Shown one piece after another: positions 26,380-36,188 of a DNA stretch of 64,000 nt. The stretch is from the NCBI GenBank assembly GCA_937138395.1, contig CAKZPB010000136.1, forward strand, positions 1-64,000, in the 5' to 3' direction. The number at the start of each line of letters is the position of its first letter. Positions within the stretch are counted from its first letter, which is position 1. The position numbers were made by a program, and so were the translations under genes. The notes under the pieces were generated by a model, which did no database searches, was not told the DNA's origin, and saw only the letters and a list, made by a program, of their open reading frames with translations. The stretch comes from an uncultured Pseudomonadota bacterium. GTDB taxonomy: Bacteria > Pseudomonadota > Gammaproteobacteria > Xanthomonadales > Wenzhouxiangellaceae.

Positions 26380-27329
26380 TGAACCGCATAGCAGTGACCG
26401 GCGCGACCGGCTTTGTCGGCCGCGCAACGCTGCTTGCATTGCGCAACGCGTACCCCGATTGCCAAATTCGGGCGCTGGTCCGGAAACCCGATGAACGTTC
26501 GTTACCGTCGGTATTCGACTCGATTGATGTGATCGGAGGCGACCTGAGTCGGCAACCGGCACTCCAACTGCTGGCTGAAGACACGGATGTTGTGGTCCAC
26601 ATCGCAGCAGCCATTGCCGGCAATAATAAAGCGGACTTCGCGACAGCCAATATCGACGGCACCCAGCAACTGATCGCCGCGATCGGCCGCTGTGCACCAC
26701 AGGCTCATCTGGTTCATCTTTCATCGCTGGCTGCCCGCGAGCCGCATCTCTCCTGGTATGCAATGTCAAAATTGATGGCCGAGCAGGTCATCAGGGCCAG
26801 CGGAATTTCACACACCATTCTGCGCCCACCTGCAGTTTATGGGGCTGAAGACCCAGCGCTGGCCGATTTCTGGCGACTCTTGGCTCGAGGCTGGATGATC
26901 CGGCTGGGCCCAAAACAGGCCCGGTTTTCCCTGTTGCACGTGGACGACCTGGTTGAAACCATCCTGCGCGTGATTCAGATTCGGCCAGACGGTGCATTGA
27001 TGACCCTGCACGATGGCCACAGGGAAAGCGAGTCCGAATCGGGTTGGAGCTGGCCTGAACTGGCCTCGGTGGCTTCGGAACAGCGTGGGCGTCGGATACG
27101 CGCCGTTGGCATGCCGGCGCTATTGCTGAAAGGAATTGCCCAACTCAATCTGCAGCGGGCTCGCATGATGCGCTCAACGGCCATGCTCAGCCCGGGTAAA
27201 GTGCGCGAATTGATCCATCCGGATTGGGTCTGCGATAATGCTGATATTCAGGAAATGCTGAATTGGAGCCCTGCGACAACACTCGCACAACGTCTTGCTA
27301 CGCTACCAGGATGGAACACGGCACAATGA
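26379..27329 (+). CDS. NAD-dependent epimerase/dehydratase-type reductase, CerR-like
   Basis: 316 residues, an extended SDR. The nucleotide site is TGATGFVG (7-14) and the catalytic set is S115/S116 with YAMSK (Y127, K131). Its start shares one base with the stop of the acyl-AMP ligase (TGATG), so translation is coupled. In Caulobacter the gene at the same place, CerR, is required for ceramide formation and is thought to reduce the 3-keto group of the sphingoid intermediate. The same role is inferred here; a sugar-modifying role is the alternative. Confidence 0.82.
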   Translation: MNRIAVTGATGFVGRATLLALRNAYPDCQIRALVRKPDERSLPSVFDSIDVIGGDLSRQPALQLLAEDTDVVVHIAAAIAGNNKADFATANIDGTQQLIAAIGRCAPQAHLVHLSSLAAREPHLSWYAMSKLMAEQVIRASGISHTILRPPAVYGAEDPALADFWRLLARGWMIRLGPKQARFSLLHVDDLVETILRVIQIRPDGALMTLHDGHRESESESGWSWPELASVASEQRGRRIRAVGMPALLLKGIAQLNLQRARMMRSTAMLSPGKVRELIHPDWVCDNADIQEMLNWSPATTLAQRLATLPGWNTAQ

Positions 27330-27577
27330 ATACTACTCAACAGAAGATTCGAGCTGCAATTGACGAAGCGGTACACGCATCGTTACCTGAATTGGGCGAG
27401 GTGGACTACAACGCCGCGCTGACCAGCGACATTGGACTGGATTCGGTGCAGGTCATGGATCTGGTCATGGAAATCGAAGATCGACTCGACCTGTCCATAC
27501 CAATCGAATTGCTTGCTGAGACGCAAACACTGGCTGACCTGGCTACACGGCTCGAACCGTTGCTGGAATCGAACTGA
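27326..27577 (+). CDS. Acyl carrier protein, dedicated to the sphingoid pathway (AcpR-like)
   Basis: 83 residues from ATG 27326, which overlaps the reductase stop by four bases (ATGA); a longer in-frame start at 27263 lies inside the reductase gene and is rejected. The phosphopantetheine site is GLDSVQVMDL with Ser40. The acidic helix EIEDRLDLSIP follows. It is presumably loaded by the acyl-AMP ligase and supplies the acyl thioester to the serine palmitoyltransferase next door. Confidence 0.9.
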   Translation: MNTTQQKIRAAIDEAVHASLPELGEVDYNAALTSDIGLDSVQVMDLVMEIEDRLDLSIPIELLAETQTLADLATRLEPLLESN

Positions 27578-27611
27578 GCCGTAAAGGCCGGACCATTATC
27601 GAGGGACTACC

Positions 27612-28796
27612 ATGAGCCTGTTTGAAAAGTTCAATGATCTTGCGCAGTCACGTGCCGGCCTTGGTGATCAGCACGTCGCGCCCGTCGCAACGCCGATTGA
27701 AAAGGTGTTTTCAGCGACTGAGGGCCAGATCAACGGGCAAAGAACGATCCTGGCGGGTACGAATAACTACCTGGGGCTGACGTTCAATCAGGAGGTGCTG
27801 AGCGCTGCGCATGCCGCGCTCGATGAATATGGCAGTGGAACTACCGGCTCACGCATGGCCAACGGCAGTTATCACGCGCACCAAAAGCTTGAACAAGAAT
27901 TGGCCGATGCATGGGGCTGGCCCGCAGCCATGGTCTTTTCCACCGGCTATCAGGCCAATCTGGCGACTATCTCCACGCTGGCCGGCAAGCAGGATTACCT
28001 GCTGCTCGACAGCGATTCCCATGCCAGCATCTATGACGGTGCCAAGCTCGGTCAGGCTCAGACCATCGTATTCAGACACAATGATCCGGCAAACCTGGAC
28101 CGTCGTCTGACGCGGCTCGGGGATGATGCCAAACGGGCGTTAATCGTGGTCGAAGGGCTCTATTCCATGCTGGGTGACCAACCGCCGCTCGAGGCTTTTA
28201 TCGAGATCAAGCGCAAGCACGGGGCCTGGCTGTTGCTGGATGAAGCGCATTCGTTCGGCGTCTTCGGCGAGCATGGGCTGGGTCTGGCCGAGGCACGACA
28301 TTGCATGGACGGCATTGATTTCGTGGTCGGCACATTCTCCAAGAGCCTTGCGGGCATTGGCGGATTCTGCGTCAGCCCACACGCTGAACTCGACCTGCTG
28401 CGACTGGCCGCACGCCCGTATATCTTTACCGCATCACCTTCGCCTGCCGTGATTGCGTCAACCCGAGCCGCTTTGAACCAGGTCATTCACGGGCAAGCGT
28501 TACGCGATTCCCTATGGCGCAACATCGAGCAACTGTATTCTGCCTTGAACCAGATGGGTTACAAGCTGGGTAGCGAACAGCCGGGCCCGGTGGCCGCAAT
28601 CATCCTGCCCGACCGGGAGTCCGCACTGGCCCACTGGTATGGTCTGCTCGAAGCCGGTGTCTATGCCAACCTGATGATTCCTCCGGCAACGCCAAAGGGG
28701 CTGAATCTGCTTCGGATCAGTCTGAGCGCAGCGCATTCGCCAGCGCAGGTTGACCAAATGATCGATGCCTTTGGCCGGCTCCAGGCAGCGGCTTGA
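27612..28796 (+). CDS. spt: Serine palmitoyltransferase (alpha-oxoamine synthase)
   Basis: 394 residues. Fold-type I PLP enzyme: substrate and cofactor His137 in SHASIYDGA, Asp210 in LLLDEAHSFGVFGEHG, and PLP-binding Lys244 in GTFSKSLAGIGGF. The FSKSLA sequence and YIFTASPSPAV favour serine palmitoyltransferase over the KBL and BioF enzymes, which read GTLGKALG. The reaction condenses serine with an acyl thioester to 3-ketosphinganine. It sits 34 bp after the ACP gene, and the order ligase-reductase-ACP-Spt equals that of the Caulobacter ceramide genes. No bacterial ceramide synthase is visible in this window. Confidence 0.92.
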   Translation: MSLFEKFNDLAQSRAGLGDQHVAPVATPIEKVFSATEGQINGQRTILAGTNNYLGLTFNQEVLSAAHAALDEYGSGTTGSRMANGSYHAHQKLEQELADAWGWPAAMVFSTGYQANLATISTLAGKQDYLLLDSDSHASIYDGAKLGQAQTIVFRHNDPANLDRRLTRLGDDAKRALIVVEGLYSMLGDQPPLEAFIEIKRKHGAWLLLDEAHSFGVFGEHGLGLAEARHCMDGIDFVVGTFSKSLAGIGGFCVSPHAELDLLRLAARPYIFTASPSPAVIASTRAALNQVIHGQALRDSLWRNIEQLYSALNQMGYKLGSEQPGPVAAIILPDRESALAHWYGLLEAGVYANLMIPPATPKGLNLLRISLSAAHSPAQVDQMIDAFGRLQAAA

Positions 28797-28991
28797 TCGG
28801 CGGACTCGGACGCATAACTGAAGGTTGTCTCCAGCCGGCAAGCTGAGATCGCCCGCTGCAGCAATTGTGCGAAACCGCTTTGAATCAGGCATGCAGCGCA
28901 TGGCCGTATCAAGGCAAACAACGAATTGCCCACATTTTGACTGGGCATGGGCGCTATCCTAGACGCTCATCCAAACCCTGATTCAATACAC

Positions 28992-29693
28992 ATGAATGTC
29001 CTTATTACCGGCAACTCCAGCGGCCTCGGCCTCGGTCTGACAGAAGCACTGCTCGATCGCGATGCGATCGTCTGGGGCCTGAGCCGCCGCGGCTGCCCGA
29101 TCAACAGCGACGGCCTGCGCGATCGACAGCATGACCTGGCCAATCTGAATACGCTGCCGGATGCACTGGAAGGCTTGCTTTCCGATTGTCTGCGGCTTGA
29201 CCTGGTCGTGTTGAATGCGGGCATCCTGGGTCGCATCCAGCCTTTTTCCGAGACTCACCTTGCCGATCTGGAACACCTGATCCGGATCAATGTGTGGGCC
29301 AATAAGCTGATCCTGGATTGGCTGATCGAACACCAGCTGCCAACGACTCAGGTCATCGCCATTTCATCCGGTGCCGGTCATAATCTGAGCTATGGTTGGG
29401 GTGCCTATGCATTATCCAAGTCCATGCTGAATGACATGATCCAGCTCTATGCACATGAAATGCCGGACACCCACCTGACCTCATTTGCGCCAGGCCTGGT
29501 GGATACCGACATGCAGGAGTATCTGTGCAACGAAGTCGATACCGATGAGTATCCTTCGGTCCAGAAATTGAAGGACGCGCGGGGCAGCAATGCGATGCCT
29601 GATGCCAAGACGGCCGCTTCGAACATACTGGATCTCATGGACGAGCTCAGGAAGGGCGACAGCGGGCAGTTTGTAGACATTCGAACGCTCTGA
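28992..29693 (+). CDS. Short-chain dehydrogenase/reductase near the sphingoid operon
   Basis: 233 residues from ATG 28992; an upstream in-frame ATG at 28947 would put 15 residues before the Rossmann start. SDR motifs: TGNSSGLG near the N-terminus, LNAGILG, Ser in AISSGAG, and YALSK. It follows spt by about 195 bp on the same strand. It could be a second reductase acting on a long-chain base, or an unrelated oxidoreductase. Confidence 0.8.
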   Translation: MNVLITGNSSGLGLGLTEALLDRDAIVWGLSRRGCPINSDGLRDRQHDLANLNTLPDALEGLLSDCLRLDLVVLNAGILGRIQPFSETHLADLEHLIRINVWANKLILDWLIEHQLPTTQVIAISSGAGHNLSYGWGAYALSKSMLNDMIQLYAHEMPDTHLTSFAPGLVDTDMQEYLCNEVDTDEYPSVQKLKDARGSNAMPDAKTAASNILDLMDELRKGDSGQFVDIRTL

Positions 29694-29822
29694 ATTCGAC
29701 ATTACGTCGAATTCGCTGCAATCGTTGGCTGATGACAGGTCATTTACGACACGACATGGCGCATATCGGCATCAATTCCCGTTGAAAGTACCAGTACCGC
29801 CCAATCTGAAAGGACTTCGAGC

Positions 29823-30797
29823 ATGATGGATTTCAAAATCGGCGAGATCATCTCGCTACTGCTGAAAACGACCCCTTTTCTGGTCTTTCGTTTTCTTATT
29901 TATTTCGGTATCACGCTAGCCTACGTACTGATCACCGGCGTCGGCGCAGGCATCGGCTTTGGCGTCGGTTCGATTGGCGGCAGCTCCGAGGCCGGCGGGC
30001 TTTGGGGCGGTTTGCTCGGCTTCGGTATTGCCAGCGTTGGCGTCTACCTGATTCGCGAATATCTGCTGTATATGGTCAAAGCCGGGCATATTGCCGTTCT
30101 GGTTGAACTGATGCAAGGCAAAGAGCTGCCTGGCGGCAAGGGCCAGATCGACTATGCACAGGGCATCGTGCGAGAACGCTTTGCCCAGTCCTCAATCCTG
30201 TTTGGTCTGGACCAGTTGATCAAGGGCATTCTCAAAGCCTTTAACCGCGCGTTTTTCTCGATTGCCAACTTCCTGCCGATCCCCGGTATCCAGGGCATTG
30301 CCGGTTTTATCAATACGATTGTCAACCTGTCGCTGACCTATCTTGATGAAGTGATCCTGGCCTACAACCTGAAGACGCAGGCCGACAACCCCTGGGCCGC
30401 GAGCCGCACCGCCCTGGTGCTGTATGCCCAGAACTACAAGGCATTCTTGAAAAATGCATTCTGGCTTGCATTCGTGATCTGGGGCCTGACCTTCCTCGTA
30501 TTCCTGATTGTGCTTGCACCGGTTGCCGGCCTGGTCTCGCTGTTCCCGGGTGCAGCCGGCCCACTCGCGCTGATCATCGCGCTGGTGTTTGCCTGGGGCA
30601 TCAAGCAGGCCGTCATCGAGCCCGTTGGCATGACCGCATTGATGCAGGTCTTCTTTACCGTAACCGAGGGCCAGGAAGCCAATCCGGAATGGGAGGGCAA
30701 ACTGGACAAGGTCTCGAAGAAATTCTCGACCCTGAAGGAGAAGGCTGCAGACTGGCAACCGGATCAGACGCCCAGCGAAGAACCAAAGCCCGGCTGA
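29823..30797 (+). CDS. Multi-pass membrane protein, unknown function
   Basis: 324 residues, with ATG at 29823 behind AGGA. Hydrophobic segments lie at about 19-42, 48-80 (glycine-rich, GVGAGIGFGVGSIGG), 140-180, 217-245 and 250-275, ending in a charged cytosolic tail (about 290-324, KLDKVSKKFSTLKEKAADWQ). I do not recognise the family. It is 130 bp after the SDR on the same strand and could belong to the lipid cluster. Confidence 0.65.
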   Translation: MMDFKIGEIISLLLKTTPFLVFRFLIYFGITLAYVLITGVGAGIGFGVGSIGGSSEAGGLWGGLLGFGIASVGVYLIREYLLYMVKAGHIAVLVELMQGKELPGGKGQIDYAQGIVRERFAQSSILFGLDQLIKGILKAFNRAFFSIANFLPIPGIQGIAGFINTIVNLSLTYLDEVILAYNLKTQADNPWAASRTALVLYAQNYKAFLKNAFWLAFVIWGLTFLVFLIVLAPVAGLVSLFPGAAGPLALIIALVFAWGIKQAVIEPVGMTALMQVFFTVTEGQEANPEWEGKLDKVSKKFSTLKEKAADWQPDQTPSEEPKPG

Positions 30798-30910
30798 GTC
30801 AATCACCAGTCAATCGGATCCCGGTCGGCCTGCGGCCGGGAACCATTCATCATCGAACCCCTGGCTCAAGAAGATTTCGGGCGCTGCCGGCCTGCAGATT
30901 CAACGATTGG

Positions 30911-31372
30911 CTAGCGCAATACGCCTTTTTTGCTCATGTTGCGTGAGTAGCGCAGCAGCACGACACCGACCACAACGATCACCGCACTGAAAATCCAGCC
31001 GGATTGACCCATGGCTTCCTGTGCCTGCTCGGACCAGAAGTAGGTCGCAAAGCTGGCCAGCATGCCCACCAGCGATACGGCAAACATCAACACCGCCCAG
31101 CGTTTGGCCAGAATCAATCCAATGGATCCGAGGAGTGCACCCCACACGCCGAATGCCCATGCCGATACCTGCCAGGCAGGCAGTCCATAGAAGTACTCCA
31201 GCTGACTCTCGGTGAAATTCGACATGTAGGCTTGCCACTGAAACTGCGTTGCACTGTAGTCAAACGCGCCGAAACCGTTCCAGATCAGGCTGAGTATGCC
31301 AACGACCCATAGATGCCAGGGTCGCGGTCGAAGCACTGGTGCTTGAGAAATGGCGGCTTTGTGATCGCTCAT
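30911..31372 (-). CDS. Small membrane protein, unknown function
   Basis: 153 residues from ATG 31372, supported by AGGAG seven bases upstream; the longer frame to 31420 is not. About four helices (21-40, 66-88, 92-114 and 122-143) with a first periplasmic loop containing FDYSATQFQWQAYMSNFTESQ. The family is not recognised. It is convergent with the preceding membrane protein, separated by a GC-rich stretch without a clear terminator. Confidence 0.6.
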   Translation of the reverse strand: MSDHKAAISQAPVLRPRPWHLWVVGILSLIWNGFGAFDYSATQFQWQAYMSNFTESQLEYFYGLPAWQVSAWAFGVWGALLGSIGLILAKRWAVLMFAVSLVGMLASFATYFWSEQAQEAMGQSGWIFSAVIVVVGVVLLRYSRNMSKKGVLR

Positions 31373-31666
31373 TGAAAACTCCTGATGTTGCAAGCCGGCT
31401 TCATGGTTACACAGCGTCAAGCCACAGGCAAGTGCGGCCGGAGCGGCGCTTATGAACAGAAGTACAGCGACGAGGTGTCTTGAACAGGCGCGGAATGGAT
31501 CTTTACCACCAGGCTACAGATCTGGATTTACGTACAAAATGAAGACATGATGCACTGCCGCGCATCGGCCCTTTCTTGGCGTTCGAATGGCAATGGACAA
31601 CCGTTGATTTCTATCGCCTTACACGTCCGATTTTCACCTTTGCCCGCGGTTGGCGACCAGACGCGT

Positions 31667-32074
31667 TCAGCTGTCAGCTTGATTGCGGATAACAGACGGC
31701 AATGGAACCGGTTCGCCACTTGATTTGTCAATCCATACGATGGTGATGGTGCCGTCAGCAAACAGGGTCGGCTGGACATCTTGATCATCAACCACGCTCA
31801 GAATCTCGTTGTTCAGTTTCAAACTCGAACGGCCGGGCGATTCGGGCTTCAACGTGATTCGGATCCGCTGAGGCCAGTTCATGACCTGTCGATAATTCAG
31901 GTTGACATTGGCAACGACCGGCCCACTGTCATCATCACCCAGGCCGCAGCCGACCGACTCCATCCAAAGCGTACGAACCTGCTCCAGATAGGTGAGATAC
32001 ACCGCATTGTTGACGTGACCAAATCCATCCAGGTCACCCCAGCGCACGTCCAGTTCCGTTGAAAATTCAGCCAT
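31667..32074 (-). CDS. Acyl-CoA thioesterase, 4HBT/YbgC-FadM type
   Basis: 135 residues from ATG 32074 (GAGAA upstream); a TTG at 32095 is the alternative. The hotdog signature is VRWGDLDGFGHVNNAVYLTYLEQVR with catalytic Asp16 and His20. Such enzymes release free acids from acyl-CoA. It lies 30 bp after the uvrA stop and is probably co-transcribed with it. Confidence 0.85.
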   Translation of the reverse strand: MAEFSTELDVRWGDLDGFGHVNNAVYLTYLEQVRTLWMESVGCGLGDDDSGPVVANVNLNYRQVMNWPQRIRITLKPESPGRSSLKLNNEILSVVDDQDVQPTLFADGTITIVWIDKSSGEPVPLPSVIRNQADS

Positions 32075-32104
32075 CGGATTCTCGATCAGGTTCAAAAAAT
32101 TACA

Positions 32105-34963
32105 TCAGGCCGACTTGCGCTGTTTCTTCAACAAGCCGGGCATGTCGGCCAAATATCGACCGGTCCAGGATTTCTTGTTGCGCGCGACCTGCTCCGGACT
32201 GCCAACGGCAATGATTTCACCGCCGCGATGACCGCCTTCTGGCCCAAGATCAATGATCCAGTCGGCCGTCTTGATGACATCCAGATTGTGCTCGATCACC
32301 AGCACGGTATTGCCGTGATCGCGCAGTGTATGCAGCACCTTCAACAATTGCTTGATGTCATGAAAATGCAGCCCCGTGGTCGGCTCATCCAGAATATACA
32401 GCGTATTGCCGGTATCGCGCTTGGATAATTCGCGCGCCAGTTTAATCCGCTGTGCTTCGCCACCGGACAGCGTGACCGCGCTCTGTCCCAAGGTGATATA
32501 GCTCAGGCCCACATCCATCAGCGTCTGCAGTTTACGCGCGATGGCGGGAACGGCCTCGAAGAAAGGCAATGCGTCTTCGACCGTCATTGCAAGAACTTCG
32601 TGGATGTTCTTGCCCTTGTAGGTCACGCTCAGGGTTTCACGGTTGTAGCGTTTGCCGTGGCATACGTCGCAGGGTACAAAGATATCCGGCAGGAAGTGCA
32701 TCTCGACGCGAACGACGCCATCGCCCTGACAGGCTTCGCATCGGCCACCCTTGACGTTGAATGAAAATCGACCGGGCTTGTAGCCGCGTGAACGCGCTTC
32801 CTTGGTGCCCGCAAACAGCTCACGTATCGGCGTGAACAGTCCGGTATAGGTGGCCGGATTGGAGCGCGGGGTCCGACCAATAGGACTCTGGTCGATATCA
32901 ACAACCTTGTCGAATAACTCAAGCCCCTTGTGCATCGAATACGGCGCCGGGTTGGTCGAAGCGCCGTTCAATTCTCGCGCCATCAGGCGATATACGGTAT
33001 CGTTGATCAGCGTCGACTTACCCGAACCCGACACGCCGGTCACACACACCATCAGCCCGGCCGGCACCTCGACATCGACGTTTTTCAGATTGTTGCCGCT
33101 CGCGCCGTTCAACTTGAACATGCGTTTGCGATCTGGCTTGTGCCGTTCGGCCGGAATCTCGATCGCACGCCGGCCCGACAAGTAATCGGCGGTCAGTGAT
33201 TCCTCGCATTCAATCAGTTGATCGGGATGCCCGGAAAACACGATTTTGCCGCCGTGCACGCCTGGGCCCGGACCGATATCGACGATGTGATCAGCTGAGC
33301 GGATTGCATCTTCATCATGTTCGACGACAATGACGGTGTTGCCGAGATCGCGCAGGCGGGTCAGTGTCTCCAGCAGCCGGGTGTTGTCGCGCTGATGCAG
33401 GCCGATCGAGGGTTCATCCAGCACATACATGACGCCAACCAGCCCGGCACCGATCTGACTGGCCAGTCGAATACGCTGGGCCTCACCGCCCGACAGGGTG
33501 TCGGCCTGACGGTCCAGCGTCAGGTAATCGAGCCCGACGTTGACCAGAAAATGCAGGCGCTCGCGAACCTCTTTCAGTATTCTGCCTGCAATCTCACCAC
33601 GCCAACCCTGCAGCGCCAGGTTGCTGAAAAACTCAAGGCACTGCTCGACCGACCACGAGGAGATCTCCGGCAGCGAGCGCTCATCGATGAATACGTTGCG
33701 CGCTTCACGATTCAGCCGGTGGCCCTCACAGTCCGGACAGGGCTGCATTGAAATATAGCGCGACAGTTCCTCACGCACGATGCGCGAGTCCGTTTCACGA
33801 TAGCGCCGTTCCAGGTTGGGAATAATGCCGACAAACGGATGCTTCCGGGTCTGGCTGCCGCCATCTGAGAAATAGCGGAAGCTGATTTTTTCATCGCCGC
33901 TGCCATGCAATATGATCTGTCGAATGGACTCAGACAGGTCCTGGAAAGCCGTTTCCGGGTCAAAGTCGTAGTGACGGCCAAGGGACTGAATCAGCTGATA
34001 ATAATAGGCATTGCGTCGATCCCAACCACGGATGGCTCCGCCTGCCAGGCTGAGCTCGGGATTCGCGACCACGCGGCCAGGATCGAAATATTCTTTATGG
34101 CCCAGGCCATCACAGGTCGGGCAGGCCCCATGCGGGTTATTGAACGAAAACATTCTGGGCTCGAGCTCAGGCAGACTGTAGTCGCAGACCGGACAGGCAA
34201 AGCGGGCTGAAAACAGGGTTTCCTTCAGGTCACTATCCTGGTCAGGATCCATCGGCGCAACGATGACGACACCATCGGCCATGGCAAGCGCGGTTTCCAT
34301 ACTTTCCGCCAGCCGCTGAGCGATATCCGGACGCACTTTGAAGCGGTCAACTACGGCTTCGATGGTGTGTTTTTTGCGCAGCTCCAACGCCGGCAGCCCG
34401 TCGTCAAGATCGATCACCTGGCCGTTGACTCGGGCCCGAATGAATCCCTGCGCACGCAAATCCTGCAGCAAATTCTGGTGCTCGCCCTTCCGATTGCGAA
34501 CCACCGGCGCCAACACCATCATGCGACTGCCTTCTGGCAGGTTCAGCACGGTGTCCACCATTTCGCTGACGGTTTTTGCATCCAGTTCAACCTGGTGATC
34601 CGGGCATTGCGGAATGCCCACCCGCGCATACATCAATCGCAGGTAATCATGGATTTCGGTCACCGTGCCCACGGTTGAACGCGGATTATGGCTGGCCGCC
34701 TTCTGCTCGATGGAAATTGCAGGCGAAAGACCTTCAATATGATCCAGGTCGGGCTTCTGCATCATCGATAGAAACTGCCTTGCATAGGCCGACAACGATT
34801 CGACATAGCGACGCTGGCCTTCGGCATAAATCGTGTCGAACGCCAACGACGACTTGCCGGAGCCGGACAGGCCTGTGAATACAATCAGCTGATCGCGTGG
34901 CAGCTCGAGATCCACGTTGTCCAGGTTGTGCGTACGCGCACCGCGTAGTGAAATTTTGTCCAC
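32105..34963 (-). CDS. uvrA: Excinuclease ABC subunit A
   Basis: 952 residues from a GTG at 34963, the position that aligns with the first Met of E. coli UvrA ([14 protein letters not shown]). The open frame reaches 35053, but those residues have no family counterpart. Two ABC ATPase modules: Walker [13 protein letters not shown] and [15 protein letters not shown] signatures [15 protein letters not shown] and [15 protein letters not shown], and Walker [13 protein letters not shown] and [12 protein letters not shown]. Zinc modules lie in [32 protein letters not shown] and CDVCHGKRY. It recognises bulky DNA lesions in nucleotide excision repair. No complete LexA box was found upstream. Confidence 0.98.
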   Translation of the reverse strand: MDKISLRGARTHNLDNVDLELPRDQLIVFTGLSGSGKSSLAFDTIYAEGQRRYVESLSAYARQFLSMMQKPDLDHIEGLSPAISIEQKAASHNPRSTVGTVTEIHDYLRLMYARVGIPQCPDHQVELDAKTVSEMVDTVLNLPEGSRMMVLAPVVRNRKGEHQNLLQDLRAQGFIRARVNGQVIDLDDGLPALELRKKHTIEAVVDRFKVRPDIAQRLAESMETALAMADGVVIVAPMDPDQDSDLKETLFSARFACPVCDYSLPELEPRMFSFNNPHGACPTCDGLGHKEYFDPGRVVANPELSLAGGAIRGWDRRNAYYYQLIQSLGRHYDFDPETAFQDLSESIRQIILHGSGDEKISFRYFSDGGSQTRKHPFVGIIPNLERRYRETDSRIVREELSRYISMQPCPDCEGHRLNREARNVFIDERSLPEISSWSVEQCLEFFSNLALQGWRGEIAGRILKEVRERLHFLVNVGLDYLTLDRQADTLSGGEAQRIRLASQIGAGLVGVMYVLDEPSIGLHQRDNTRLLETLTRLRDLGNTVIVVEHDEDAIRSADHIVDIGPGPGVHGGKIVFSGHPDQLIECEESLTADYLSGRRAIEIPAERHKPDRKRMFKLNGASGNNLKNVDVEVPAGLMVCVTGVSGSGKSTLINDTVYRLMARELNGASTNPAPYSMHKGLELFDKVVDIDQSPIGRTPRSNPATYTGLFTPIRELFAGTKEARSRGYKPGRFSFNVKGGRCEACQGDGVVRVEMHFLPDIFVPCDVCHGKRYNRETLSVTYKGKNIHEVLAMTVEDALPFFEAVPAIARKLQTLMDVGLSYITLGQSAVTLSGGEAQRIKLARELSKRDTGNTLYILDEPTTGLHFHDIKQLLKVLHTLRDHGNTVLVIEHNLDVIKTADWIIDLGPEGGHRGGEIIAVGSPEQVARNKKSWTGRYLADMPGLLKKQRKSA

Positions 34964-34999
34964 GAAATTCCGTTTCAGCCAAACAGTAGGTAACGTTGC

Positions 35000-35029
35000 A
35001 GTATACCGGTGCCAGTGAATTTTGAGCAA
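35000..35029 (-). promoter_or_regulatory. Predicted promoter of uvrA
   Basis: On the minus strand: -35 TTGCTC (35029-35024), 18-bp spacer, -10 TATACT (35005-35000). The start would be near 34993, giving a leader of about 30 nt before GTG 34963. Confidence 0.5.
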
Positions 35030-35500
35030 ATACAGTTGGGTCAGAACCAACAACGCCCTGCCCGCTGATGAGAGCCAGGCAATCGTTCAGGAAACCGGCC
35101 GGGAATCGCCCAGGCATTCGCTGAACAGCCATGCAAGCGGTTGGGAAGCAGGCTGTAAAACCACTGCTTGTGCGTGCCAAGGGGTGTCATCACTGGTCGT
35201 CAGGACAGGGTAACGATGCTCAGCACAAGATGCGGTCTTTGCGCCTGCGTGCCACCACGCTCGGCTGCGAGGACGAAGCCCGTGTAAAGTCCGGGTCAGG
35301 CGGTTTGCCTTCTCTCTGCCCGATGCAGACCACCGATTGACATAGGATCGTGAGAAGCGATTGAAAACCGCAATACTTTTCGCTCTTCGGGTTCGCTTGT
35401 TTGAAATGACGGATGGATATGCCCATCGGTACTGACCCAAGTCCTGCCGATGCTTCCCGCATCAGCCGGGCACACGCAAGCGTCGTGATTCAGAGGTGCG
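35030..35500. other. Intergenic stretch without supported genes
   Basis: About 470 bp lie between the uvrA promoter and the methyltransferase stop. Short frames on both strands have no start signals, no domain motifs and unnatural composition. No tRNA or hairpin was seen. Confidence 0.6.
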
Positions 35501-36121
35501 CTAGTTCGATTTTCGCCACTGATACACATGCATCGGCGGGATATTCAACAGCTCCGACTCGACGCGAGCCGGTGCGCCAAATACCGGATCCGTACGTTTC
35601 ACTACGTCGGATCGGAACTGATAGGCCAGGAACACGCCGCCCGGATTGAGAATGGAATGAATCGCCGACACAATGGCCAGCCCCGTAGTCTCGGGAATCG
35701 TCGAAAAAGGAATCCCGGAGATCACGGCATCGACGCCATCCATATGATGCGTTTGCACGGCTGAAGTGATGTCTTCGGCACTGCCGGTATGGCTGATCAG
35801 ACGATCGTCATTGAACTGCCGAATGATTTCTGAAAACGCCGGATCCAGATCGACCGCCATCAGCCGTGCGTCAGACGCCAGCGCCTTGAGCAAGGCGCAA
35901 GTTGTGCCACCGGTGCCAGGGCCCAGTTCAATCACGTGCCGGGCGTGGTCCAATTCCGACAGGGCCACAATCCGACGCATCAGGAATCTCGAGCTCGGAA
36001 TGACCGAACCAACCTGTGCCGGATTGCGCAAAAATCCTCGGAGAAATGCCAGGGGACGGGGCTTGACGGGCTTGGTTGAGGGCTCGCCGCTTGGGCTGTA
36101 TCGAATACGATCGTTGGACAC
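35501..36121 (-). CDS. SAM-dependent methyltransferase, phospholipid N-methyltransferase (PmtA)-like
   Basis: 206 residues from a GTG start. The SAM site is VIELGPGTGGTTCALL (about 63-78), followed by AVDLDPAF and the ISGIPFSTIPE segment. This pattern, with the N-terminal FLRGFLRNPAQVGSVIPSS, is typical of Rhodobacter/Sinorhizobium-type PmtA, which methylates phosphatidylethanolamine towards phosphatidylcholine. Related rRNA adenine dimethylases share the fold, so the substrate is a family-based inference. Confidence 0.75.
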   Translation of the reverse strand: MSNDRIRYSPSGEPSTKPVKPRPLAFLRGFLRNPAQVGSVIPSSRFLMRRIVALSELDHARHVIELGPGTGGTTCALLKALASDARLMAVDLDPAFSEIIRQFNDDRLISHTGSAEDITSAVQTHHMDGVDAVISGIPFSTIPETTGLAIVSAIHSILNPGGVFLAYQFRSDVVKRTDPVFGAPARVESELLNIPPMHVYQWRKSN

Positions 36122-36188
36122 GTTGCTGCCACTCGAAATGGTCAGCCGGTGAGTCTAGCAGTCCCTTGAGTCCAACACCCGGCCCGAT

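Noticed and set aside
34981-35040. LexA (SOS) box upstream of uvrA
   Set aside because: Only half-sites (CTGTAT, ACTGTT) are seen; no CTG-N10-CAG match.
35087-35440. 117-codon minus-strand frame upstream of uvrA
   Set aside because: Arg/Ser/Trp-rich composition, no ribosome-binding site, no motif; likely a chance frame.
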